Shown here: piece after piece, positions 55,073-63,840 of the stretch
Layout: every line of letters starts with the position of its first letter
Numbering within the stretch: the stretch's first letter is position 1
The notes under the pieces: model-generated
The model's database searches: none
What the model was told of the DNA's origin: nothing
The model's input: only the letters and a program-made list of their open reading frames with translations
From: Pseudoips prasinana
Taxonomy: Eukaryota > Arthropoda > Insecta > Lepidoptera > Nolidae
Direction: 5' to 3'
Assembly (NCBI GenBank): GCA_951640165.1
Contig: OX621234.1
Span: 3,043,001 to 3,107,000 of the forward strand
DNA: 64,000 bases
Translations under genes and position numbers: made by a program

Positions 55073-56047
55073 TCATTCAGGTGCTTTATAGGGTTTAATT
55101 TTGCATAAGTCTTCTTCGGTACGGATAGGAAAGGCTGCCTGAGCAACATCAGCGCGAACAAGTATAACACCATTTTTGATCCAGACAAATCGATGCCCGT
55201 TTTGTTTCGCGGCTTCTTTAGTTTGACGAAATAATATCTTGTTGTTCAATGTAAGGTGCTCATTTATATAGATCTTATTCGAATTCGTATCCAGCTTCAG
55301 CTCATCAGACGTAATTCCTTTTTTGCGACGTGCAGCCGCAATAAAGTTGTCACGTAGAATTTGGCTTGAAAGTTTGACCACTATGTTTTTTGGTCTTGTG
55401 GATTTTGGATTCAATTGCGGTACTCGATGAATAGCAATGACGTCACGTGGCAAAAGTGTTTGCTTGATCAAAGTAGCAATATTTTCAAATATCTGGAGCA
55501 AGTTTTCACCGCGTTTTTCGGGCAAGTTGCTTATCTCGACATTGCAGTTTCGGGATTTTTGCTCCGCTACTTCCAATTTTTTTTCCAGGATAGCAATTCG
55601 TTGGACAACTCCCTTAGGAGAAGAAATATTCTCTTCGAGTTTCGAGATACGCGATGCAAAATTATTCGACTTCTCTTCCAAGTAAACATATTTGTCACTT
55701 ATAAACTTGATAGTAGACTTTATTCCATCAAATTCGGATAAGAGTATTGAAAATTTTTCATCCTGTTTTGCCAAGCACGTTTCAAACATAGATTTCATAT
55801 TCGCCTGAAAATCTTTCAGCTCATCACGCAAATTTATATCACTATTGGATGGCACGCCTTTGCGGTAAGTGACGTATGGAGGAGGAGACTCCTTATCTAT
55901 TAAGGACCCATCGATAGTTGTTTCACCAGATCCAGGTAGATCGTCGACATCACTAATACGGTCAAAAGTGCTGTTTAAAGTTGACGAAGTTAGGAAGTCT
56001 CTGTCCAATACACTACTCTGTACGGCAAACGCACCTGCCGATAACAC
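55073..56047 (-). CDS. ORF1: coiled-coil, FP25-like RNA-binding protein of the same element
   Basis: 324 residues starting MLSAGAFAVQSS. Residues 1-70 are Ser/Asp-rich and look disordered. 75-165 is charged and heptad-like (LEEKSNNFASRISKLEENI, IAILEKKLEVAEQK), a predicted coiled coil for self-assembly. 167-235 (NCNVEISNLPE.., DVIAIHRVPQ, NIVVKLSSQ) resembles the RRM-like middle of ORF1 proteins. 240-320 (KIYINEHLT, HRFVWIKNGVILVR) resembles the C-terminal domain shared with baculovirus FP proteins. This layout is common in insect non-LTR ORF1 proteins, which coat the element RNA. No PHD or zinc-knuckle motif is seen at the N terminus, which some relatives have. ORF2 lies 512 nt downstream and must be translated separately. 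Confidence 0.88.
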   Translation of the reverse strand: MLSAGAFAVQSSVLDRDFLTSSTLNSTFDRISDVDDLPGSGETTIDGSLIDKESPPPYVTYRKGVPSNSDINLRDELKDFQANMKSMFETCLAKQDEKFSILLSEFDGIKSTIKFISDKYVYLEEKSNNFASRISKLEENISSPKGVVQRIAILEKKLEVAEQKSRNCNVEISNLPEKRGENLLQIFENIATLIKQTLLPRDVIAIHRVPQLNPKSTRPKNIVVKLSSQILRDNFIAAARRKKGITSDELKLDTNSNKIYINEHLTLNNKILFRQTKEAAKQNGHRFVWIKNGVILVRADVAQAAFPIRTEEDLCKIKPYKAPE

Positions 56048-56197
56048 TAATGAGTATAATAGTCACAAACGCACTAATTACGCACACAAAGATATTTTTA
56101 AAACAAGTTATACTGATTGAGTATAAGACAGCCGCTCTGCTGTGAGGCGCACGACGGAATGAAAGAAGAATTGTAATGTCTATTAATAAATATCACG

Positions 56198-56400
56198 AAA
56201 TTTATCTTTCCAAAAGTCGTAAATGCGATTTGTTAGTATTCCGATTTTCATACGTTCTAAGAGCCAAATGATCGAAGGGTTCTCGGTCCGAAAAACGACT
56301 TTCCGAATTTCAATACTTCGAATAAACTAAAAATCAACACGTTGTGCTACAAAATTTTGTGACAGAAACGAATCACTGCAAAACCGACTTCACGTAGTCT
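56198..56400. other. Right flank of the intact element: degenerate 'ttccga' repeats
   Basis: 'agtattccgattttcatacg' and 'actttccgaatttcaatact' continue the motif seen left of the element, supporting insertion into this repeat. Confidence 0.5.
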
Positions 56401-56404
56401 TGTC

Positions 56405-57290
56405 TGCCCTACCCTAGAGTGTAATTTAAGCCCGCGTAGGCGCGGAGGGGTGGGGCGGCCCGCGAGCTGAGGAGCAGGTGTTTTTGAACGCCCGCCCCCG
56501 CGGCTGAGGCCGAAGCTGCGGTGGTGGGCGTTAAAACCAACTGCGACGTAAGCTCGCGTGGGGCCGCCCAAACCCCGCAGCGCCGGAGCCGTGATGGAAA
56601 CAATGCTTGCTGCACGTTGCATGCCTGCTTGCATGTTGCATGCCTTCTTGCTTGCTGCATTCCTGCTCGCATGCTGCATTTCTGCTTGCATGCTGCATGC
56701 CTGCTTGCATGATGCATGCTTGCTTGCATGCTGTATGCTTGCTTGCATGCTTGCTTGCATGCTGCATGCTTGCTTGCATGCTGCATGCCTGCTTGCATGC
56801 TGCATACCTGCCTGTTTGCATGTTGCATGCAGCCGCCGAGTGCCAGATCCCCTCTTTTGTTGGTGAATCATTTGGGTTAGATTAGGTTAGAACTGTGGCA
56901 GGAAAGGCAAAAAAAAGCAAGCCGAAGCTGCAGTGGTGAGCGTTTAAACCATCTGCGATGATAAACTCGCGTGACAGAAACAATGCTTGCTGCATATTGC
57001 ATGCCTGCTTGCATGTACATGCCTGCTTCCTTGCTGTATTCCTGCTTCCTTGCTGTATTCCTGCTTACATGCTGCATGTCTGCTTGCATGATGCATGCTT
57101 GCTTGCATGCTGCATTTTTGCTTGCATGTTGCATGCCTGCTTGCATGTTGTATGCCTGCTTGCATGTTGCATACCTACCTGCTTGCATGTTGCATGCCTG
57201 CCTGCTTGCATTTTCATGCAGCCGCCGAGTGCCCGATCCCTCTAATGTTGGTGAATCATTTGGGTTAGGTTAGGTTAGAACTGTGACCGG
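56405..57290. repeat. Two tandem ~400-bp GC-rich units with GCATGC arrays
   Basis: Unit 1 starts near 56511 ('ccgaagctgcggtggtggg') and unit 2 near 56921 ('ccgaagctgcagtggtgag'). Each has 'aacaatgcttgctgca', then an array of TGCATGC / CTTGCTTGCATG words (56600-56835 and 56985-57225). Each ends 'gcagccgccgagtgcc', 'ttggtgaatcatttggg' and 'ttaggttagaactgtg'. Unit 1 has an extra GC-rich block (56545-56590). Frames in all phases (e.g. Met-Gln-Ala or Ala-Cys-Leu repeats) come from the array and are not genes. Confidence 0.88.
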
Positions 57291-57299
57291 GGAAACAAA

Positions 57300-57620
57300 A
57301 TATTTTTATTCGTATTGTTGATGTTTCGAATTATCATTAAGTCGGATTTTTGTTATTCGATCTATTGAAGCTCGGTATTTTGAGAATAGTTATTATAAAC
57401 GTTAGGAATATTGAAATTTAGGAATGATAAAACTAGGAATAATGATAAGTCGGAGTTGTAATATTCGGAATTTTCTACCATTCGGAATTATGAAAGTCGG
57501 TATTTTGATATTCGTATTTGTGACTGTCGGAATAAAGTTTTTCGTATTAATGTAGTGTACCCGTTTCAACACGGCCCAGTTGAGACGCTCCGGCGAAACA
57601 TACTCAAGGGGGCATATACA
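57300..57620. repeat. Degenerate 'attcggaat' repeat tract
   Basis: 'atattcggaattttctacca', 'ttcggaattatgaaagtcgg' and 'tattttgatattcgtattt' are imperfect repeats of ~15-20 bp. The tract is followed by 'gttgagacgctccggcgaaa' like 51350-51390. Confidence 0.55.
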
Positions 57621-57719
57621 CGAGATTTGGTTACTTATGTCATAGACTAACGTATACCTAGTAAGTTTATTCAGGGCAATATTAGCCTTGCATATGGTAA
57701 TTGGTTACTTAAACAGTGG

Positions 57720-58015
57720 TTGTATGCGCCAAGGAGTAGCGAGGTAGATCTTCACCTCTGCGTCACACGTGTAGAGTTCAAAATCGTAAATCAGCGATGA
57801 TAACTTACTATTAATTTACGATAATTACTAGATTGATTTATCGAAATTGCTCACCCAGTGTTATCGTGACAATTATATGTCTTACAAGAATAATATATGC
57901 ATTTTAAATGATAATGCTGTTGGGTCAACAGCTAACAACTATTTTAGGGTCATGAACCCGGTACATTAAGTGGCGAGGCGCCTGTCATAACCGGTACGCC
58001 ACACGTGCAGTCAAC
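57720..58015 (-). mobile_element. SINE-E heads (tRNA-like), two minus copies
   Basis: 57730-57780 ('cacctctgcgtcacacgtgt') and 57945-58012 ('gggtcatgaacccggtac', 'ccacacgtgcagtc'). The complement gives 'actgcacgtgtggcg' as in 45010. Confidence 0.5.
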
Positions 58016-58027
58016 ATTTTATCCAAT

Positions 58028-58198
58028 CATCATCATCATATCAGCTGAAAGACGTCCACTGCTGGACAAAGGCCTCCCCTAAGATCTCCAGAATTACCGG
58101 TCTTGCGCTATCCGAATCCAGCGATTTCCAGCGACCCGCACAAGATCATCAGTCCATCTTGTAGGGGGCCTGCCCACGCTGCGTCTTCCGGTTCGTGG
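58028..58198 (-). mobile_element. RTE-1 3' end with 10-bp TSD
   Basis: (CATCAT)n through to 'cttccggttcgtgg'. 'tttatccaat' flanks it at 58018-58027 and 58199-58208. Only 171 bp were copied. Confidence 0.95.
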
Positions 58199-58221
58199 TT
58201 TATCCAATAGTAACTTTATAA

Positions 58222-58676
58222 TATAATAATATCCTGGGACATTATTTACACACGGCCATCTGATCCCAAACTAAGCAAAGCTTTTACTATGGAAACCGTA
58301 CCGCACTTTTATAGATAATTACACCCAGACTCAGGAAAACAGACATGTTCATGCACACTAACATCTGTCCTGGGGCTCTACCGGCTAAGTCGCCGAACAT
58401 CGATTTCTTAAATGGCGTTCAAATAAATAAAGTTTAAAAATAACTTAAACAATCGTTAAATCGGCTTCCATGTGACGTCATAAATGAGCCGGAATCGATT
58501 GTCGACGTTAAAACCGATTTAACGATTGATTAAGTGATTTTAAACTTTATTTATTTGAACGCCATTTAAGAAGTCGATGTTCGGCGACTTAGCCGTTAGA
58601 GCCCCTGGGTGAGAATCGAACCCCCGACCTCCGGCGTAATAAGCAAGGATTTGCCAACCAGACCAAAGGGACCGTC
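58222..58676 (-). mobile_element. SINE-B carrying a PIF/Harbinger-like MITE
   Basis: Tail 58222-58372, head 58605-58676 ('gggtgagaatcgaacccccg', 'ttgccaaccagaccaaaggg'). Confidence 0.88.
58373..58604. mobile_element. PIF/Harbinger-like palindromic MITE, copy 4
   Basis: 'gggctctaccggctaag' and 'cttagccgttagagccc' ends with CTG duplicated (58370-58372, 58605-58607). Occupies the same SINE-B position as copies 1 and 5. Confidence 0.88.
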
Positions 58677-58701
58677 AATTAATTTTAATATCAATGAAAT
58701 T

Positions 58702-58842
58702 AGAAGTACTCTAAACCGGCGAGCATGTATGAAGAATATTATGACAGTAATCGAGGCAAATGACGTGTGCAAAGATCGTGACAAATGGAAATCCGTTGTC
58801 TCTGCCTACCCCTCTGGGAAACAGGCGTGAGTCTATGTATGT
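58702..58842 (+). mobile_element. RTE-5-type 3' end with 13-bp TSD
   Basis: Encodes RSTLNRRACMKNIMTVIEAN then VCKDRDKWKSVVSAYPSGK. The tail is 'gtctatgtatgt'. 'atcaatgaaatta' flanks it at 58689-58701 and 58843-58855. The segment is 141 bp. Confidence 0.92.
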
Positions 58843-58906
58843 ATCAATGAAATTATGTCTAACATAGAACATATGATAAGGACTGGCCATCTTCAATTGT
58901 GTCAAT

Positions 58907-59020
58907 TTAGTAATGGGGTGGCCCATTTCATCCCGTGGGTCCCCCGCAGTAGAAGTGAAACTGATGGTATATCTCCCAGAGAATACGAAGCAGCGTTACT
59001 CTGTGTACTATGATCATCAT
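58907..59020 (+). mobile_element. Family F repeat, copy 6, cut by SINE-A
   Basis: 'taatggggtggcccatttca' to 'gtgtactatgatcatcat', where SINE-A begins. Confidence 0.7.
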
Positions 59021-59028
59021 TACACCGT

Positions 59029-59275
59029 ACCGTAGCCTAGTTGATAGTGCTCCTGCCTACGAAGCTAGCGGTCCTGGGTTCGAATCCCGGTAAGTGTAAA
59101 TATTTGTGTGATGAGCACGAATATTTGTTTTTGAGTCATGGATGTTTTCTTAGTATATAAGTATTTATCTATCTATATAAGTATGTATACCGTCGCCTGG
59201 TACCCATAGTACAAGCTTTGTTTAGTTTGGGGCTAGGATGATCTGTGTGACATTGTCCCTAGATATTATTATTAG
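59029..59275 (+). mobile_element. SINE-A, copy 6
   Basis: Complete; head 'accgtagcctagttgatagt', B box 'gggttcgaatccc', ATT-rich tail. Confidence 0.9.
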
Positions 59276-59282
59276 TATTATA

Positions 59283-59545
59283 ATAGTAATCAGGCGCTCA
59301 CAGCTAGATGCTCTCACTGGTCCGTAAGTGATTGGCGAGGACAAGCAACTAGGCTCGCGGTCAGTCCATAGATGGGTGACCGCGAAAGTGGTTTAATTTC
59401 TGAGCGACTCCGTGCTTCGGAGGGCACGTTAAGCTGTTGGTCCCGGTTGTAGCCATTAGGCAACAGTCGTTAAGCCATGTCAGAGGCCTACTGGGCGGCT
59501 TGAACAACTCTGACACTAGGGTAACCACTGCCCACACGATAAGTT
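59283..59545 (+). mobile_element. 5S-rRNA-like SINE, best copy
   Basis: Box-A-like 'aagcaact' at 59343 and box-C-like 'gatgggtgaccgcg' at 59371 are 29 bp apart, the same spacing as in 5S rRNA genes. The joining sequence 'cgcggtcagt' also matches 5S. Downstream are 'gtgcttcggagggcacgtta', 'gtagccattaggcaacagtc' and 'ttgaacaactctgacac'. The 5' part of a 5S gene is poorly conserved here, so it is a SINE3-type derivative rather than a 5S gene. Confidence 0.75.
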
Positions 59546-59562
59546 AGTAAGTATAATAGTAA

Positions 59563-59755
59563 TGGGGTGGTCCATTTCATCCCGTGGGGGGCGTAGGAGT
59601 CAAACCGAGGGTATATCTCCCAGAGAATAGGCAGCAGCGTCACTCTGTGTACTATGATCATCATATTGCAATCGCCAACCCGTCTGCCAAGTCGATATCT
59701 CGTTGATCTGCCATATCCTTGATATTCGATGCCGTCCGCCACACAGCAATAAATT
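59563..59755 (+). mobile_element. Family F repeat, copy 7, with inverted end
   Basis: 'aatggggtggtccatttcat' to 'cccgtctgccaag', then the complement of its own 5' end ('gatgccgtccgccacacagc'). Confidence 0.72.
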
Positions 59756-60470
59756 TAACATATTACTAATATAACAATACTAACAGGGTATATATTAGTA
59801 ATATAACAATACTAATTTGTCATATTAGTAATATAACAAACTGATTTTGTATATTAGAAAAACTAATTTGGAACATAAATAATAAAACTGTATTTGCCAT
59901 ATTTGTAATAAAACAATACTATTTTGGCATATAGTATTGTAACAATCCTAATTTGTCATATTAGTAATAGAACAAACAAATTTTGTATATTAGAAAACTA
60001 ATTTGGAACATAAATAATAAAACTGTATTTGCCTTATTTGTAATATAACAATACTAATTTGGCATATCTATACATATAATAAAATGGTAGGAAAGTTAAA
60101 ACTGTACATTAAATATTTTTTAAAGGCTTCTTGGGGCGTGATTTACAATCGATATCGAAGCCAAAAATATAGTTTTAAAATGTTTGTCTGTTTTGTCTGT
60201 ATGTATGTCCGGGCTAAACTCAAAAAGTACTGTATATACTTACTTCAAATATTGCATGAATATTAGTAAGAAGTCGGTCAACATATAATATTATCACGCT
60301 GTCACCTACGGGGGTAAAACCACGGGGCACAGCTAGTAATTTATAAAATTTAACACGGGTAAAACCGCGCGGCTCAGTTAGTAAGTAATATAACAATACT
60401 AATTTGGCATATTAGTAATATAACAATACTAATTTCGCATATTAGTAATATAACAATACTAATTTACTCT
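59756..60470. repeat. ~30-bp AT-rich satellite, interrupted by a Helitron
   Basis: Unit 'catattagtaatataacaat' plus 'actaatttgg', imperfectly repeated at 59756-60066 and 60382-60470. The Helitron-like element at 60067-60381 lies inside it. Confidence 0.88.
60067..60381 (+). mobile_element. Helitron-like element with two 3' ends
   Basis: Starts 'tctatacatataataaaatg' after A. The first end 'aaaccacggggcacagctag' finishes at 60336. A second 'gggtaaaaccgcgcggctca..gttag' end finishes at 60381, followed by T and satellite sequence. No target duplication is seen, as expected for insertion between A and T. Confidence 0.8.
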
Positions 60471-60796
60471 AAGGAAACTTAATGGAGAGCTTTAATTTCG
60501 TAAATTAATTATATTATGATCACTTTGCGATCAGAGTCAATTTGCCGTTCCTGGGAATTGAGTTACAATTCTGAAAAAATCATATATTTCCTGAGACGAC
60601 ACCTAGCTCTACATACTTTTGCCGTGCACACAATTATTTTATATATATAATCTAAAATGAAACACAATCCTAGTTTAATCGTAAAATCGTCGATGTTAAT
60701 TCTGTTAACGCAAAGAAATTTAAATTTTATTAATTCATCAAACAGCCATTTTGTACAGTGACTAATTATTTAAAGCCATAAAATATTTTAAGCTAT
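60471..60796. other. Unassigned AT-rich spacer
   Basis: Nothing recognised. Confidence 0.4.
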
Positions 60797-61199
60797 ATAC
60801 AACATGTAACTAATTAACGCACATCCTGAAAATAGTTTGATCAGAATCGTTTACTGAATCAATTTATATCATTTTTAATATAAGTAAATATTTAATCGAA
60901 AAATAATTAAAACTACGGAAATTATTGTCATATTAACCTTGTTGAGTCAAAACAAATTGAAATGGACCGTAAATCAAAGTAATAAAACTTTTAAAATCGC
61001 AGATTATTAGTATTCATACATATTCCATCATTCAACACAAAATAAAGAAAAATAAACTTTATTCCAAGTAACTAATTTAGTAAATAACAATGCATATACT
61101 TTCATGTTAAATTAAAAATTCAGTGTATGTATTATGATTCCAACATAATATTCTAATTGGGGTGTTTGAGTGTATGTTAATGATGTTACATGTTGTATT
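60797..61199. mobile_element. MITE family K, copy 4
   Basis: 'tacaacatgtaactaattaa' and 'gttacatgttgta' ends; uninterrupted, so it shows the pre-insertion state of copy 2. Confidence 0.82.
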
Positions 61200-61995
61200 T
61201 ATGTATTACACGAAAAGAAATTACATACACATATGACACAATAAAGTATTCTTTTAATATAATGTGCTACACTAAAAGTACTAAAATTAACTAAGCTAGG
61301 GCATACAACGTACTTTTTAAACATTAAATAGAATAGACGTTAATATATTAATTAATATAAAAACAAAATGAATACATGGTTTTAGAGAAATACTGTGTAA
61401 AATTACGTTTATAACACTAGTCCTGTAAAGAGATACTGGTTAATTTTATTTCTTCCAGTAATATATAAAAACTGCCCATTTTATGCTTAATATAATATCA
61501 TAATATACTAAGACTTGATCTAGGTAATACTAAATTTATCGTAAGTGTTAGTAATTAATTCCAAATTAAATTTAAAAAAGGCTATTATTATATTCACGCA
61601 CTACTTCTACATATGACTTATATGTATAATTGTATAAATATAAAATTAAATATTGAGCATAAACAAACTTCTTTATTTTTAAATAGAGAATATTAAATCC
61701 ACTGAATTTCTAATTACCTCTAAAAAGTTATCCAAAAGTTTTACTTACCTGTGTGAAAATTAAGTATCGAATGAGAAATAATTACGGCAAATTTCCTCAT
61801 AATACCTAATAACCGAAAAATCCTTTCTATTGTAAACAATCTGGAGATCACGACCGCACCGTAAGACGTTTTAGAAATTAGAGTAATTTTATAAAAAGAA
61901 CACGTTCTTTTATACCATTTTAAGGAATGCCTTTATATTCCATAGTGATAACATTTTAAAATATTTTTTTTAGAACATAAGTTTTTAGTGACGTA
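61200..61995. other. Low-repeat AT-rich stretch
   Basis: No repeat partner within the window. A strong splice-donor-like 'cacaggtaagt' reads on the minus strand at 61742-61752. No gene can be defined. Confidence 0.35.
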
Positions 61996-61996
61996 C

Positions 61997-62140
61997 CTTG
62001 TTCACGTAGAATCGTCGCGTGTGACATGAGTGCGTCTTTCGCACACCGGTTGCGCGCGGATACTGTCATCTGGTCCAGCAGGCTGATTTCGGCGGGATTC
62101 TCACGGTGCTAGTGACGTGCTATCGATAACTTTGACCAAG
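61997..62140 (-). promoter_or_regulatory. Possible promoter and first exon of an off-window gene
   Basis: A CpG-richer island within AT-rich DNA ('cgcacaccggttgcgcgcgg'). On the minus strand it runs from a TATCGATA box (62121-62128, the DREF/DRE motif of insect housekeeping promoters) to a splice-donor match 'aag|gtacgt' at 61991-61999. No ORF is evident, so any exon would be untranslated. This is inference from motifs only. Confidence 0.3.
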
Positions 62141-63390
62141 TGAACCCTTGATAAGAAAATCTGCATGTAATTGTGGTCTTATTGTTAATGTACCTAGAAT
62201 TGTTCTACAATGTAACAGTGTATATCTATCATGTTGGCAAGTTTTATAGACAATTAACATGAGATTGTTTGTAATAATAATGGAAAATCTTACATTCTTA
62301 ATAATTTTAACATACTTAACCATGTTAAAAATAAATAACTCAATAAATTTCCAAACTCCATCTGAAATAATAACCCTTATTATTTTATATAGCGTTTGTA
62401 AATTTATTTGAACTACCTTTAATTGATGATTAGATAAATAATAATGATAACAAAACTCGTCCTCCATTTCTTCGATAACCAAAGTATGAGCATCATAACA
62501 TCGAGTTTACATCACTAGAGGTGAACGCATGCGCGCTGCTGCCCCCCAGCGACTGCCTAAGCAGAACAACCTCGTTGATTGATTCTGCAACTTGTGCGCA
62601 GGTTTATTCTACACGTGCGTATACTACCAAAATTTGGAGAACTACCCACCTCCTCCCGAGTTAAGAATGAAAGGTACAAATGGGGCGTTTAGAAAAAAAA
62701 TTGAGCTCAACTTATTTTGGGCAGTTCTATCTGGGCTCGCTTGTTTCAAACGCTGCGCTCTAATTCTCAAACTTGCGCGCGGATTCCTCGCTTTTGGGGG
62801 TTCGTAGTTTAACAACTGTAGATAGCTATCGCTGACTTAGCCTTTTCTAAGAACATTAATTATTACTCTTGCGAGGAACCGCTGCGTCATGCACATACTA
62901 CATTATTCAGTCTGCAGCGTATGTTTGGTACCCCGCCAGGGTACTAAGTTAATTGGAATATGAATTATTATTATCCTTGATTAAAGGTCATGGTCATTAT
63001 TAAATATTCAATATTATATCATTATGAAATAATTTAGAATAAGAATATAATATTAAAAAACAGTTTTTATTCCGAACTGGGGGAAGAATCAAATTTAGTT
63101 TTTGCGTGTAGGGTTTTGTAATATTCCGCTTAAGGAAAACGCTGTGAATGAACGATAATTTTCCCGTTGAAATATGTTTCAATATTATTGCTGTGAGATT
63201 TTGTTAGTGTGTTATATTTATAAATTAAATTAAATTAACTTTGGGGTTTTTTCATAAGAACGTTAATTTTTTAAGCCCAATAATATAAGGCTGCCTTACC
63301 CAGTCTTACCCCTAAATCAATATTCTCATGTTTTTAGTTTATTCTGATTTAGTATTGAAAGTTATTTCTATCGCTAAAGTTATCTTTTGT
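62141..63390. other. Low-repeat stretch, no gene proven
   Basis: No domain-bearing frame. 62510-62820 is less AT-rich ('cgctgctgccccccagcgac'). It may continue a regulatory region but shows no diagnostic feature. Confidence 0.35.
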
Positions 63391-63840
63391 CGGAACGGTT
63401 GGTTGATCCTTGTCTTTCATGCCTCAGGTCGTCGGTTCGATTCCCACCCGGGGGCTCTACCAGCTAAGTCGCCGAACATCGATTTCTTAAATGGCGTTCA
63501 ATTAAATAAAGGTTAACAATTTCTTAATCAACCGTTAAATCGGCTTCAACGTTCACAATCGATTCCGGCCCATTTATTACGTCACATGTGCTCATGGAAG
63601 CCGATTTAACAATTGATTAAGTCATTTTTAACCTTTATTTATTTAAACGCCATTTAAGAAATCGATGTTCGGCGACTTAGCCGGTAGAGCCCCAGCACAG
63701 ATATTTGTGTGCATGTACATATCTCGAAAATTAGTATATGTAATATATCAGCTATCTGATGTACATGGGACAAGCTCTGATTAGTTTGGAATCAGATGGC
63801 CGTGTGAATAATGTCCCAGAATATTATATTGTTACAAATT
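63391..63840 (+). mobile_element. SINE-B carrying a PIF/Harbinger-like MITE
   Basis: Head 63391-63451 ('gtcggttcgattcccaccc'), body resuming at 63693 ('cacagatatttgtgtgcatg') to 'taatgtcccagaatatta'. Confidence 0.87.
63452..63692. mobile_element. PIF/Harbinger-like palindromic MITE, copy 5
   Basis: 'gggctctaccagctaag' and 'cttagccggtagagccc' ends; flanks CGG (left, probably a mutated CAG) and CAG (right). Confidence 0.85.

Larger units (their letters stand above)
51497..56197 (-). mobile_element. Near-complete two-ORF non-LTR retrotransposon
   Basis: Minus-strand element. At the left is a poly(T) of about 27 (the RNA's A-tail) next to 'actttattggg', which contains an AATAAA signal on the minus strand. 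ORF2 follows, then a 512-nt inter-ORF region, ORF1, and about 150 nt of 5' UTR. A candidate target duplication 'gaaattt' lies before the poly(T) and near 56198; the T-run makes its length uncertain. Both ORFs are free of stops and frameshifts. It sits inside degenerate 'ttccga'-type repeats that continue at 56.2-56.35 kb. Confidence 0.9.

Noticed and set aside
54760..55188. 142-residue minus-strand frame between ORF1 and ORF2
   Set aside because: Overlaps the ORF1 end in another phase, shows no domain, and has low-complexity AT-driven composition.
56347..57273. Many Met-Gln-Ala or Ala-Cys-Leu-His repeat frames
   Set aside because: By-products of the GCATGC arrays, open on both strands in several phases.
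59283..59420. Functional 5S rRNA gene
   Set aside because: Only the internal-promoter part matches; the 5' third and 3' end diverge and the body is a dispersed repeat.
59756..60470. CRISPR array
   Set aside because: The units are contiguous imperfect tandem repeats without spacers, in eukaryotic DNA.
61690..61800. Coding exon ending at a 'cacag|gtaagt' donor on the minus strand
   Set aside because: Only ~17 codons follow the nearest ATG, with no signal peptide or homolog evident; donor-like motifs also occur elsewhere in the window by chance.
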